DNA of 49,532 nt from Methanofastidiosum sp. (GTDB lineage Archaea; Methanobacteriota_B; Thermococci; Methanofastidiosales; Methanofastidiosaceae). The stretch is taken from NCBI GenBank assembly GCA_020854815.1, contig JAHKLW010000060.1:1-49532 (forward strand), read 5' to 3'. Shown one piece after another: positions 26,228 to 35,858 of the stretch. The notes beneath the pieces are model-generated. The model had not been told where the DNA came from, made no database searches, and worked only from the letters and a program-made list of their open reading frames with translations. Every line of letters begins with the position of its first letter. The stretch's first letter is position 1. A program made the position numbers and the translations under genes.

Positions 26228-26881
26228 ATGAGAATTTCTATAAGCATAGTTATTATTAACGCATTTTCCTTAATACTATTTCTGGTGGTATTTCTAGAAG
26301 TGCTTAATAGTGGGACATTATTTAAATTAGATTTATTTCTAAATATGGCGATTCCTCAAATTAGAAATTCTTTATTTACGTCATTATCAATTCTGATAGA
26401 TATTATTTTTGATCTTGTATCCATGATTGTAATATCAATACTACTATCCGTATTTCTCTTAAAGCGGTACTGCAATAAATTTGCACTGTTTTTTGCAGTT
26501 ACAGTTTTATCTGACGCTCTTGTTGTGCTAGTATTAAAAGAGCTAGTCAAAAGACCAAGACCTTTAGAGGGCATTATATCAAAAACGGATTTTGCATTTC
26601 CTAGTGGGCATACGGCCAATGCAGTAGTATTTTTTGGATTTCTGACTTATCTTGTTATGCATAAAATTGAATCTAAAATAATAAAGGGAATCACTATCAC
26701 TTTGTCCTCTTTTATGATTTTACTTATAGGATTTTCAAGAATATACCTAAATGTTCACTGGTTAACAGATGTTATAGGCGGATTTGCGTTAGGGTTATTT
26801 ATACTAACTGGGAGCATATTGCTAAAAGAATATACTGGAAAATTAAACTGCGCCTCAAAGAATAGGGAAGACAAACGATAG
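26228..26881 (+). CDS. PAP2-superfamily membrane phosphatase
   Basis: 217-aa polytopic protein with about six hydrophobic helices. The three-part phosphatase signature is complete: KELVKRPRPLE (K-x6-RP form), FPSGHTAN, and SRIYLNVHWLTDVIGG with catalytic His and Asp. Such enzymes dephosphorylate lipid phosphates such as polyprenyl diphosphates or phosphatidate. It could recycle the lipid carrier for glycosylation, but no context here proves it. Confidence 0.87.
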   Translation: MRISISIVIINAFSLILFLVVFLEVLNSGTLFKLDLFLNMAIPQIRNSLFTSLSILIDIIFDLVSMIVISILLSVFLLKRYCNKFALFFAVTVLSDALVVLVLKELVKRPRPLEGIISKTDFAFPSGHTANAVVFFGFLTYLVMHKIESKIIKGITITLSSFMILLIGFSRIYLNVHWLTDVIGGFALGLFILTGSILLKEYTGKLNCASKNREDKR

Positions 26882-26974
26882 TTAAATATAACTGTAATAA
26901 TTTACATATTAAACAAAGATTTTCAAATAGTTAGTTAACATTGATGAAATGTAAAGTAATATTCCATATTACAA

Positions 26975-29900
26975 TCAAGTATACTTCTTTAGAAATCTTC
27001 TTGTGTGTTCAGTGTCCATCCATCCTTGGTCAAGCTGCTTTATCAATTCTTCGATTCTGTCTATCTGTCTTAAGAGTCTGTCCTGCATTTTCTCATTTTG
27101 AATTTCAACTTGAATAAATCCGCCCATAATTGCTAGTGGATTTCTTATTTGATCTACTAGATGTGCGAAGTATTCAAGATTAGTATCTAACTGCCTTTGG
27201 GCGATTTTTGATTTGGTGATGTCAGAAACAATCGTTATATATCCTTTCGAATAGTCTAGTGGATTTAGTGGACTTGCTATTATAGATACATCTATTAGTT
27301 TCCCATCTTTAGTTATCCATTGCGATTCAATTCCCAAGGGATTGTCTGACTTTTGTTCGAAAAGTTCTCCGATTTTTTTGTATTCTTCCTCCGTAGGATA
27401 AAGGAACTTTGTTTTCATTCCGACAAGCTCTTTGTCTGTATAGCCGGTGATTTCTGACATAGTATTGTTGCACCATATGATTACCCTTTCTTTTACAAGA
27501 TTAATCCCAATTGGGGCATCAGAAAGAATATTCTGTAATGTTCTTTCTCTTTTTTCTAATTCTTCCTCCATCCTTTTTCTTTCAGTTATATCTGTTCCAA
27601 TGCAAAGTAAAGAAACTAAATTTCCTTTATCATCATAAATAGGTTTGTTAGTCCAGTGAATCCAGACTGTTTGCCCATTCTTCTTTACATTTTCATTAAT
27701 ATTATTAGAATATTTTTCTATATCTTCATAAATATCTGCTATTAGATTGTCTAGGATTTTCCCATTAGAGTCAATTTGTGGTATACCTACTTCCTGCCAT
27801 TTCTTCCCTATTAATTCTTCTTCTTCGTATCCAAATAATTTTAGCCCAAATTCATTCATTGAAAGAATCGTTCCGTCTCTATCAAATTTAGCTATTATAC
27901 TGTTCGCATTTTCTACAAGCTCTCTATATTTTTCTTCACTTTTTCTTAGTTTTTTAAGGTAGAAATGTCTTTCATAAGCTGTACTAAGGATTTCAGAAAA
28001 AATTTTCAAAATATTAATATCATCATGATCCCATGGGCCGGTTTCAATGACCTTATCATATCCAATAAAACCTATAAGGTCATCCTTAGAAAACAATGAG
28101 ACTAACAAAGCTGATTTTGTACCACTAATCTCAAATAATTCTCTTTCATTTGACATCTCTGTCGGTAGCTTTGATACATCTTCAATTATTAAAATTCCTT
28201 CCTTCTCAAGAAGATTATATGTCGATAATGGAAATAAATCAATAGGGATACCTTTATAATTGTTGATTTCTGAACTAACACCTTCTTTACACCATTCATG
28301 AGTATTGTCCATATTTGATTTATCCTTGTTTAAAAGAAAAACATAAACCCTGTCTGTATTTGTCACTTCCCCAAGATCTTTTAAGGATAAATTTATAGCA
28401 TCATCTAGGTCTTCAAAGTTTGCAAATCTTTTTGATATTTGAGCAATAGTTTCTTCAACGGCCAATCTGTGTTTGAGATTATCTTCTGAACGTCTATGTT
28501 CAGTTATATCTATCCCTATACCAAAGAAGAAATCAAAATTCCCCATTTCATTGAATATTGGCCGACCGTGCCATTCAACTAACATTTTCTTCCCATCTTT
28601 TGCAAGAATTAGGTTTTCATTAATTGTTGATTTTTTAGACTTTATTATTTTATCAAACGTTTGAGATAATGATTCTCTTTCCTCTTCTGGAACAAATTTG
28701 GATAAATAATTGGCGCCAATAACTTCATTCAATTCATAGCCTAGAGCTTTGAGCATGGATTCGTTCATTAACATCACATCGCCGTTGGAGTCCATTGCAA
28801 CATAGAAAGCTGCTGATGCTTGAACAAGAATATTGGCAAATCTCTGTTCTTTTAAAATTGAATATTCCGTCTTTTTTCTATCGGTGATATTAATATCAAG
28901 ACCACTATGCCCTAGAATTTCTCCATTATCGATTATCATCGGCATTCCATTGGTCAGGACCCAAACACTTTGCCCGTCTTTAGTCAAAAGCTTATTTTCT
29001 AAGTTATTGATTATTTCCTTATTTTGAATTGCTTCAAGCCCTATTCTTTTAATTTCCTCCCGGTCTTCATCGGCTACTAAATCATAAAAATATTTTTTAT
29101 TAACTAATTCTTCGGGCGAATATCCAAGCACTTTTTCTATAACTGGACTTACATAAGTGTATAATCCTTGCATATTAACTTCCCAGTGAAAAGTCTGGCT
29201 TTGTTCAGCAATCTGATTGTAGCGCTCTTGAATCTCTTTTTGTTGAGTAATATCTCTAGAGATACCTATTAATGAAACAACTTTTTCCCTAGAATCGCGA
29301 ATTGGTGAGCCGTTTGAAGTGTGCCACCGCCAAGTACCGTCTTTGTGGAGGATTCTATATTCGATGTTTGCCCCTTTATTACCTGTTTTAATAATTCTAT
29401 CAATTAATTCTAGGCACACAGGTATGTCCGCTATATGCACAAATTCTTGGAATGGATGATTTTCTAATTCGCTGGGTGCATACCCCAACATTGATACACA
29501 GTTTGGTGAAACGTAAGTGAAGGTACCATCAAGTGATAAAGTATAGATAATATCATTCGCATTTTCTACGTAACTTCTGAACTTCTCTTCACTTTCTCTT
29601 ATCTGTTGTTGGGCCTTTATCTTTTCTGTTATATCCCTTATTATGCATTGAAATTCGGCTATTTTATTATCTCTTTTAATTACGTCAATTACAACCTCGG
29701 CTAAATGCTCAGTGCCGTCTTTTTTTATCCAAGGCACCTCATAATAAGTAGGTTCTTTATTCCTTAGAAGTTCTTTAAAAATTTTAGTATATGAGTAGAT
29801 ATCTCTTAGTCTCAAGAATGGCAATTTAGTAAAATGTTTACCAATTGTTTCTTCCTTTGAATAACCTGTGAATTTTTCATGTGCTAAGTTACAAGAAGTT

Positions 29901-30796
29901 ACAAATCCCCCGGTATTGAAAGTGACTATGCTATCTGGCGACTGCTCAATTAATTCTCTGTATCTATGCTCACTTTCGTTTAGTTTTGCCTCTATTTTTT
30001 TTCGTTTGGTAATATCTGCAATAATGCCACTTATACCTTGAAAGTTTCCATCCTTATCGTTGATAATTGAAACAGATATCTCGGCCCATAAAATACCTCC
30101 ATCCTTTTTTTTGTATCGCTTCTCTAAATGGTATCTAGATATTTTACCTTTGGCCAATTGATTTAATTTTTCTAAAGTAATTTCTAAATCTTCAGGGCAT
30201 GTTAAATCTAGTATGCTCTTTCCCATCAGTTTTTTCTTCTCATACCCTAGCATTTTTGCAAATGCATCATTTATTTCGATAAATCTGAAATCGCGACTCA
30301 AAAGAACTATGCCTACTGCGGCGTTGTCAAAAATCGATTTGAATTTAGACTCGCTCTCTTTGAGTTGAGATTGAAACTTTCTTTCATTTGTCCGGATTTT
30401 GAATTGATTTAGTTCTCTTTTAATTACAGGGATTAGTCTTGAAAAGTTATTTTTCATGAGGTAATCATTAGCCCCTTTCCTCATCGCCTCTAATGATGTC
30501 TCTTCATCTATTGTTCCGGAAACCAATATAAACGGGATGTCGATACCAAATTCGTTTAATATATCTAGCGCTTTAATTCCAGTAAAACTGGGCATTTTGT
30601 AATCGGCAATTATAATATCCCATTCACGGTTTTTAAGAGCGTCTCTCATTTTTTTGGCAGTTTCTATTCTTTCATGATAAACAGAATATCCACCTTTATT
30701 TATCAGTCGTACTATGAGTTCAGCATCGTCTAATGAATCTTCTACTAATAGTACTCTAAGGCGTGGTTTATCCATTTTCTTCCCCATTGTACACAT
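26975..30796 (-). CDS. Giant REC-PAS-GAF signalling protein with degenerate DHp tail
   Basis: 1273 aa, cytoplasmic. A receiver domain occupies residues about 12-125 (LLVEDSLDD, phospho-acceptor D65 in IIADYKMP, conserved K115). Seven PAS/PAC units follow (for example SESKFKSIFDNAAVG, SEHRYRELIEQSPDS, RERTLQNILSDAPIG), with a GAF domain between the fifth and sixth (LAVEETIAQISKRF). The last 65 residues resemble a histidine-kinase dimerisation domain, but the H-box reads FAHLVDQIRNPL, with Asp where phospho-His is expected, and no ATPase domain follows. It starts 15 bases after its partner kinase. The exact start among M1, M4 and M8 is uncertain. Confidence 0.85.
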   Translation of the reverse strand: MCTMGKKMDKPRLRVLLVEDSLDDAELIVRLINKGGYSVYHERIETAKKMRDALKNREWDIIIADYKMPSFTGIKALDILNEFGIDIPFILVSGTIDEETSLEAMRKGANDYLMKNNFSRLIPVIKRELNQFKIRTNERKFQSQLKESESKFKSIFDNAAVGIVLLSRDFRFIEINDAFAKMLGYEKKKLMGKSILDLTCPEDLEITLEKLNQLAKGKISRYHLEKRYKKKDGGILWAEISVSIINDKDGNFQGISGIIADITKRKKIEAKLNESEHRYRELIEQSPDSIVTFNTGGFVTSCNLAHEKFTGYSKEETIGKHFTKLPFLRLRDIYSYTKIFKELLRNKEPTYYEVPWIKKDGTEHLAEVVIDVIKRDNKIAEFQCIIRDITEKIKAQQQIRESEEKFRSYVENANDIIYTLSLDGTFTYVSPNCVSMLGYAPSELENHPFQEFVHIADIPVCLELIDRIIKTGNKGANIEYRILHKDGTWRWHTSNGSPIRDSREKVVSLIGISRDITQQKEIQERYNQIAEQSQTFHWEVNMQGLYTYVSPVIEKVLGYSPEELVNKKYFYDLVADEDREEIKRIGLEAIQNKEIINNLENKLLTKDGQSVWVLTNGMPMIIDNGEILGHSGLDINITDRKKTEYSILKEQRFANILVQASAAFYVAMDSNGDVMLMNESMLKALGYELNEVIGANYLSKFVPEEERESLSQTFDKIIKSKKSTINENLILAKDGKKMLVEWHGRPIFNEMGNFDFFFGIGIDITEHRRSEDNLKHRLAVEETIAQISKRFANFEDLDDAINLSLKDLGEVTNTDRVYVFLLNKDKSNMDNTHEWCKEGVSSEINNYKGIPIDLFPLSTYNLLEKEGILIIEDVSKLPTEMSNERELFEISGTKSALLVSLFSKDDLIGFIGYDKVIETGPWDHDDINILKIFSEILSTAYERHFYLKKLRKSEEKYRELVENANSIIAKFDRDGTILSMNEFGLKLFGYEEEELIGKKWQEVGIPQIDSNGKILDNLIADIYEDIEKYSNNINENVKKNGQTVWIHWTNKPIYDDKGNLVSLLCIGTDITERKRMEEELEKRERTLQNILSDAPIGINLVKERVIIWCNNTMSEITGYTDKELVGMKTKFLYPTEEEYKKIGELFEQKSDNPLGIESQWITKDGKLIDVSIIASPLNPLDYSKGYITIVSDITKSKIAQRQLDTNLEYFAHLVDQIRNPLAIMGGFIQVEIQNEKMQDRLLRQIDRIEELIKQLDQGWMDTEHTRRFLKKYT

Positions 30797-30811
30797 AACA
30801 TTTGACGGTAA

Positions 30812-32869
30812 TTATGATTTATCCCTCAAATTATTAAACTTTACTACGAATACCGTTCCCCTAGGTTTATTATCCTGAACTCCTATTACTCCACCATAAC
30901 GCTCAATTACTTTTTTCACGATATAGAGACCAAGACCACTTCCTTTGTTCTCACCAAAACTTGTCCCTTCGTCAAAAATATTCTTTTTTATATCTTCAGG
31001 GATGCCATAGCCATAGTCTATAACTTTTAAGATGCAAGATTTTTCTTCGTTTTCTATCTTGAAATCAATTTTATCTGTTTTCCCATGTACAACTGCATTG
31101 CGAACTAAATTATCAATTACAGAACTAAGCGCTCCATCTGCAACAACATTACAATCTCCAGAAATTGAGAATTTTATATTAGAGTAATTTTTGATTACTT
31201 CGTTTATTGCGTCTTGAAGATTGTATATCTTCATCTGCCCACCTAAAGTTACAGCTTGCTCAAGTTCTCTCATCTTTTCAATTAGATTAACTGACTTGTA
31301 TATTGTTTTTATCATTTTTTCTTTTAGGCTATGATCCTTGGTCTCTATCATATCACATAAGGACATAACTACTGTGAGTTCATTTAATATGTCATGCCTT
31401 AATATTTTATTTATTACTTTAAGAGTATCATTTAACTCTAATAATTGCCGCTCATAATTTTTTCTATTTGTTATGTTGTGTACAATCCCACGATAACCAA
31501 TAACCTTTCCTTTATTGTCCCGCCAAGTAGAAAAAGAAATAAGGCAATATATTCTTTCTCCTTTTTTAGTCTTTAGATTTAAAGGATATTCTTTAACCGA
31601 CCCAAATTCATCTACTTTATTTTGAAATTCAATTCTATCCTCTGGAAATTCGTAGAAATCTAGGATATTTGAGCCAATTAATTGATTTAAAGGAATATCT
31701 AGTAATTTTGCTGATGCTTCGTTTGCAGCTATAATTTTACCATCTAACTCTGTAGTCCATATTGCATCCATCGATTCTTCAAACAAAGTTCTATACCTTT
31801 CTTCACTCTCTTTTAATACGGCAGAAGATTTTTGTATATTTTCAATCATTTCATTAATATTGGAGGCGAGCGAATCAATCTCATCATCTCCGTGAATATT
31901 TAATCTAGAAGAATAATCCTTTTTTGTTGATATTTTCTTTACTTCTTTTTCGAGTGTAAAAATTTTTGAAAGAATTCCTTTTTCTAAAGCTAGGAGAAAC
32001 GATACACCGAAAAGAATTCCAAATCCCAACATTATTATGAAAAAATAGAATCCCGCTTGTTTCGATGCTATATATGCGTCTCTCGGTAATTCGATTTCAA
32101 GTATAAGTCCCGGTTCACCATAAACATCTTTCAATATGTAATATCCATTAATTATGGAATCGCTAATTGCTTTAGAGGTAACTTTGCCACTTTCTAAGAA
32201 ATCAGGGGGCAAATTTCCCAATATTTGCTTTGTCTCTTTATCATCCATCTTATATAGATTCATTGGATACGGTGCAATCTCTGATAGGGTACTTACTTCC
32301 CTTGAATCGACAAACTTGCCAATTATGAGGGTTCCAACTATGGGGCCAGTATAATCACTTTTTAAGATAGGGCGAGAGGCTAGAAATACTGGCACATCTT
32401 CATTTGTTAGAATCCCTCTTACAGCACCATCTGTCTCGTCAATTAGAAATATATCGGTATTTACTATTGAATCTTCTAAAGATTGTGGAAAATCAAGTTC
32501 TTTTTCTTCTACTGAGCCATAAGCTTTTTTATATAATATTTTCCCATTATTATCAATAATAACAAAAAAATTAATTTTTAATATAGAAAAAGTGTCGTCC
32601 ATTAAATTATGTGATATGTAATCATTATTCTGATTTATCGCATAATAATAAGTATCATCCCAATAAGCCCAGTCCATAGCTGTTGAATCAAGATTTGAAA
32701 TTTCGTAATTAATTATTTTGATTGTTTTATGAACTTCCTTTGATAACGTTTCAGACTCCATCTCATAGGTTTTATTTACCATGAATAGTCCAGTAAATAG
32801 GGAAATTAGAATAGTTAAAGATATAATCATTATGGAAATGATCAATCTATTTTTCTTCCGAAGATTCAA
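30812..32869 (-). CDS. CHASE4-HAMP-PAS sensor histidine kinase
   Basis: 685 aa. TM1 at residues about 9-31; a CHASE4 extracellular domain with the hallmark MDWAYWDDTYYY ... YISHNLMDD; TM2 near 275-296; HAMP to about 350; one PAS/PAC (SEERYRTLFEESMDAIW). The H-box is ILRHDILNELTVVMS with H492 as the likely phospho-site. HATPase motifs are IDNLVRNAVVHG (N box), DYGYGIP (G1) and GSGLGLYIVKK (G2). It is complete and should phosphorylate the receiver domain of the downstream gene. A TATA-like element (rc of 32921-32929) precedes it. Confidence 0.92.
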   Translation of the reverse strand: MNLRKKNRLIISIMIISLTILISLFTGLFMVNKTYEMESETLSKEVHKTIKIINYEISNLDSTAMDWAYWDDTYYYAINQNNDYISHNLMDDTFSILKINFFVIIDNNGKILYKKAYGSVEEKELDFPQSLEDSIVNTDIFLIDETDGAVRGILTNEDVPVFLASRPILKSDYTGPIVGTLIIGKFVDSREVSTLSEIAPYPMNLYKMDDKETKQILGNLPPDFLESGKVTSKAISDSIINGYYILKDVYGEPGLILEIELPRDAYIASKQAGFYFFIIMLGFGILFGVSFLLALEKGILSKIFTLEKEVKKISTKKDYSSRLNIHGDDEIDSLASNINEMIENIQKSSAVLKESEERYRTLFEESMDAIWTTELDGKIIAANEASAKLLDIPLNQLIGSNILDFYEFPEDRIEFQNKVDEFGSVKEYPLNLKTKKGERIYCLISFSTWRDNKGKVIGYRGIVHNITNRKNYERQLLELNDTLKVINKILRHDILNELTVVMSLCDMIETKDHSLKEKMIKTIYKSVNLIEKMRELEQAVTLGGQMKIYNLQDAINEVIKNYSNIKFSISGDCNVVADGALSSVIDNLVRNAVVHGKTDKIDFKIENEEKSCILKVIDYGYGIPEDIKKNIFDEGTSFGENKGSGLGLYIVKKVIERYGGVIGVQDNKPRGTVFVVKFNNLRDKS

Positions 32870-33192
32870 GTATATAGTCTCCTTTAGTTAGATGTTATTT
32901 TTAAGATTTGAAAGAATAGTTTATATAAGTTTTGATGAATTATTCACTAGAACAACTAATAATTTTAGTTCTTACAGGATTAGGACTCAGAAAATATGTA
33001 AGATGATTGTATCTAAATTGAAAACTAAATATTTGTTGTCCTAGTTTCGAGAAATCTTTGGCATGGCACTATTTATAAAATAGAACATTCGCCTTTTTAT
33101 TAATGCCAATAAATAATAACTTTTCAAGGGATTTTTATCTTCAATGTGAGAAGTGCAAAAAATTCTAATTCAAAATCATAAGCTTTGATACA
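32870..33192. other. Intergenic region without a gene
   Basis: 323 AT-rich bases between the histidine kinase start and the end of the methyltransferase reading frame. It holds the kinase promoter (TTATATAAG at 32921-32929, rc). I see no coding frame with a ribosome binding site, no tRNA and no strong hairpin beyond a weak AGAAC/GTTCT pair. Confidence 0.6.
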
Positions 33193-33816
33193 TTATTTCT
33201 CTCCGTATGCATAAAATATTGAAACTGAAGCCTTTTCGTCACAAGTTTCAGAAGGTGAACAGCAGTTTTCACCTATGCACCCTATTTCCACATTTTTTAA
33301 TCCACTTTCATTGTACCATCTTGAAAGGTCTTCTCTATCAAAACCTAGCCATAAGTCATGCTACTCCTCTCTCAAAAATTCAAAATCATGTGCATCAAGA
33401 TCAGTAATTATCATCTTTCCATTAGATTTTAATATTCTCGCCATTTCTTTTACGGCAGAAAAAGGATTTTCTACATGGTGGAGATACATATTGGCAAAGA
33501 CATAATCAACTGCATTATCATCTATTGGCAAACTATCACTTTTTCCCACTCTTGTTTCAAGTAAAGGGGAGTTCGATAATTTAGTTTTCAGTAAATTAAG
33601 CATTTTTTCAGATTGGTCAATGGCAATTACTCTCAATCCCTTTTTCACCAAGCCTTCTGTGATATAGCCAGTGCCTGCGCCGATATCTGCTGCAATCTTT
33701 CCTTTTTGAATTTTTGCAATAGAATAAGATTTATCCCTTACATTATTTGAGAAATACTCTGATCTCATCCCGTCCCACTCAAGAGATATAGCATCAAAAT
33801 ATTCTTTGCTTCCCAT
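33193..33816 (-). pseudogene. SAM-dependent methyltransferase interrupted by an in-frame TAG
   Basis: Class I methyltransferase: motif I AADIGAGTGYITEGL, acidic AIDQSEKML, SDSLPIDDNAVDYVF and LKSNGKMIITDLDAHDFEFL. After LREE comes TAG (33361-33363, codon 152), but the same frame continues for 55 more codons with family-like sequence, HDLWLGFDREDLSRWY, a Cys-rich stretch CIGENCCSPSETC and SIFYAYGEK, ending in TAA. Full length would be 207 aa, normal for the family, where the tail helps bind the substrate. Either a recent nonsense mutation (CAG to TAG would suffice) or readthrough/pyrrolysine. Without readthrough the product is 151 aa. Confidence 0.75.
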
Positions 33817-33972
33817 AAAATCACTTCTGGCTTAGTTTTTAATAGAGAATATATAAAATTATTTAGGTGTAACACTTTTCTTATTTGTTTTTGAAAAAAC
33901 ACGCTGTGTTTAGAAGGTAAATTATATAAAGACTAAAAAGAATTTTATTTGATAATTTAAGGAGGATATGAT

Positions 33973-34491
33973 ATGCCACCACATTGTGACACATTGGATG
34001 GGCCAGTAGTAGTTGCCGCTAAAATTGCATTAGAAAAAGGAAATGTGAAATATATTTTACCTTGGGTACCAAAGGAATCAGAGAGAGAGGTTATTGATGC
34101 TTTTCAAAAAGTTCTCGCTGCAGGGAAGAATGGTGGAGAGGCTAAAGAAGTTGCAGATCTTTGGTTTTTTGAAACTGTCGTCCGACTTCACAGAGCTGGT
34201 GAAAATGCACCCTATACAGGGTTAAAACCAGCAGGGTTAGATGAGGGGCCAGTTATACCTTTGGTAGAAGAAGCCATTAAGAATGGATCGCCTTCAGAAC
34301 TTATCGATTTTCTCAGCGAAGCAATTAATCAAGAAATTACAAATAAATTTGATTTGGTGATTAAGAAAAAAAACTATGATGTAAATGATGTAGACGCTGG
34401 AAGACATTTTGTCCATGCTTTTCTTGGCCTTACTCTCTATTCGCATCATCTTTATGGTTTCATAAAGGAAAGACGCCAACATAAAGACTAG
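33973..34491 (+). CDS. DUF6448 family protein
   Basis: 172-aa protein with the family's characteristic opening MPPHCDTLDGPVVVAAKIAL, then VKYILPWVPKESERE, WFFETVVRLHRAGENAPYTGLKPAG and DAGRHFVHAFLGLTLYSHHLYG. His, Cys and Glu residues (PPHCD, FFET, RLHRAGE) suggest a metal or cofactor site; function is unknown. GGAGG precedes the ATG. It is the last chromosomal gene before the left attachment site. Confidence 0.85.
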   Translation: MPPHCDTLDGPVVVAAKIALEKGNVKYILPWVPKESEREVIDAFQKVLAAGKNGGEAKEVADLWFFETVVRLHRAGENAPYTGLKPAGLDEGPVIPLVEEAIKNGSPSELIDFLSEAINQEITNKFDLVIKKKNYDVNDVDAGRHFVHAFLGLTLYSHHLYGFIKERRQHKD

Positions 34492-34543
34492 GCTAAAAAT
34501 ATGAATAACTTTTTTTTAGTTATATACTACGAGAAGGAGTCCA

Positions 34544-34567
34544 AATTAAAATATGAAGCCGTTGGGG
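34544..34567. repeat. Left attachment site (attL)
   Basis: 24 bases identical to 49211-49234, ending in GCCGTTGGGG, the reverse complement of the tRNA-Thr 3' end. Upstream TATATACTA (34521-34529) also recurs at 49187-49195 at almost the same distance, so the similarity extends imperfectly beyond the core. Confidence 0.88.
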
Positions 34568-34633
34568 AGCCAATTTAATAAATACGAAATCCCAAGGATA
34601 ATGTATATATCTTAACTACCAAATGCTAAGGTC

Positions 34634-35680
34634 ATGGACATTCACAAGGGAAAAATAAGATATGAAAATCAAATGGCTCTGCTGGAGAAATCAAACATCT
34701 GTGAAGAAAATAAAACTGCGATAATGGAATTCAAAAGTTACCTAATAGCCACGAGGATTGGTTTGCATAGAACTATCAGATACATGTCTTCGCTAAGATT
34801 AGTTTGCGAGAGGTACAATGATAAGCCTTTTTCTGAGTGGGGATTAAAAGATACGACAGAAGTTCTAGAAAAAATTGAAATGCTGGATATATCCCTTCAT
34901 ACAAAAAATGAATTCCAGAAGGGCCTTAGAAGATTCTTCAAATGGTACAAGGGAGAAAAATGGGAAGGAATTGAACCCTTAAGAGGCAACAGAAGGGTTG
35001 ATAGAAAACCCGATATTCTCACAAAGGATGAAGTATTCTCGTTAATTGATTCAGCTAAGCATCCCAGGGATAAGGCCATGATTGCACTCCTCTATGAAGG
35101 TGGATTTAGGATAGGGGAGCTTGCATCAATTAAATTTAAGGACATAGAGTTCAACAAGTTTGGTGGCAAGGTAAAAGTTAGTGGAAAGACGGGGGAGAGG
35201 CTAGTTCCTTTTGTTTTCTCTGAATCCTACATTAAGAACTGGATGCAGATGCATCCATGTCCTGGGGAGGATACAGATCTTTTTGTTGGGCTAGGAATGA
35301 GGAATTATGGCAAACCCCTCTATTATGATGTCTATAGCCTCGTATTGAAAAAGGCGGTGAAAAATGCAGGACTAAAAAAGAAGATTACCCCACATCTTTT
35401 GCGCCATGCACGTGCCACGCATCTGGCCTCAAAACTGACAGAGTCAGAAATGTGCCATTACCTTGGTTGGCAGATGGGCTCAGACATGCCAAGGATATAT
35501 GTCCACCTATCAGGTAGGGATATTGATAAGGCCATCTACAACAAAGTCTATGGATTTGAAACTGATGAAAAAAAAAGAAAAAGAATCCCTAAAACCCTTA
35601 ATATGCCCAAGATGCAAAGAAAACTGCGGCCCTACATCAGAGTTCTGCTACCGCTGCGGGATGTCGTTAGAGGAAGATAA
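34634..35680 (+). CDS. Tyrosine recombinase/integrase (XerC/D-like)
   Basis: 348 aa as read. A core-binding SAM-like domain covers residues about 15-115, and the catalytic domain follows: first Arg in LLYEGGFRIGELASIKFKDI, Lys in the beta-hairpin (KVSGKTGERLVPF), TPHLLRHARATHLA (H-x2-R), CHYLGWQMGSD (His/Trp position) and PRIYVHLSGRDID with the Tyr nucleophile. It integrates the element at tRNA-Thr. The last 37 residues are basic and unlike integrases; the expected zinc-ribbon tail lies in the +1 frame after an A9 run (35568-35576), so the gene is probably frameshifted near codon 314. Confidence 0.92.
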   Translation: MDIHKGKIRYENQMALLEKSNICEENKTAIMEFKSYLIATRIGLHRTIRYMSSLRLVCERYNDKPFSEWGLKDTTEVLEKIEMLDISLHTKNEFQKGLRRFFKWYKGEKWEGIEPLRGNRRVDRKPDILTKDEVFSLIDSAKHPRDKAMIALLYEGGFRIGELASIKFKDIEFNKFGGKVKVSGKTGERLVPFVFSESYIKNWMQMHPCPGEDTDLFVGLGMRNYGKPLYYDVYSLVLKKAVKNAGLKKKITPHLLRHARATHLASKLTESEMCHYLGWQMGSDMPRIYVHLSGRDIDKAIYNKVYGFETDEKKRKRIPKTLNMPKMQRKLRPYIRVLLPLRDVVRGR

Positions 35681-35858
35681 AATCTTTGAAATGGAAAAAC
35701 ATGAAAAGGAACTAAAAAAATTCTTTTTTAAATGTGCCGAAGAGGATGTTAGTATGATAAAAGGAGCCAACCTGTTCTTAGAATTGATTGAGATTGTTAA
35801 TTCCGACCCAAAAATGAAAGAAGGCTATTTGGAAGAACTTAAGAAGAAGAAAAAATAG
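35565..35858 (+). CDS. Zinc-ribbon tail of the integrase in the +1 frame
   Basis: From an ATG at 35565 the +1 frame encodes 97 aa: ESLKPLICPRCKENCGPTSE, then FCYRCGMSLEED and a charged helical tail. CPRC...FCYRCG zinc ribbons like this commonly end archaeal integrases. It overlaps the integrase gene by 116 bases and continues it if one base of the A9 run (35568-35576) is skipped. No ribosome binding site stands before 35565, so an independent gene is less likely than an indel, programmed +1 frameshifting or a sequencing error. Confidence 0.65.
   Translation: MKKKEKESLKPLICPRCKENCGPTSEFCYRCGMSLEEDKIFEMEKHEKELKKFFFKCAEEDVSMIKGANLFLELIEIVNSDPKMKEGYLEELKKKKK

Noticed and set aside
33207-33505. 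Plus-strand frames at 33207-33407 and 33275-33505
   Set aside because: They are antisense to the methyltransferase frame that continues past the TAG; no start signals.
35463-35564. Upstream extension of the zinc-ribbon frame as an independent 131-aa gene
   Set aside because: The first 34 codons lie wholly inside the integrase catalytic region in another frame and show no conserved pattern; the zinc ribbon is best read as the displaced integrase tail.
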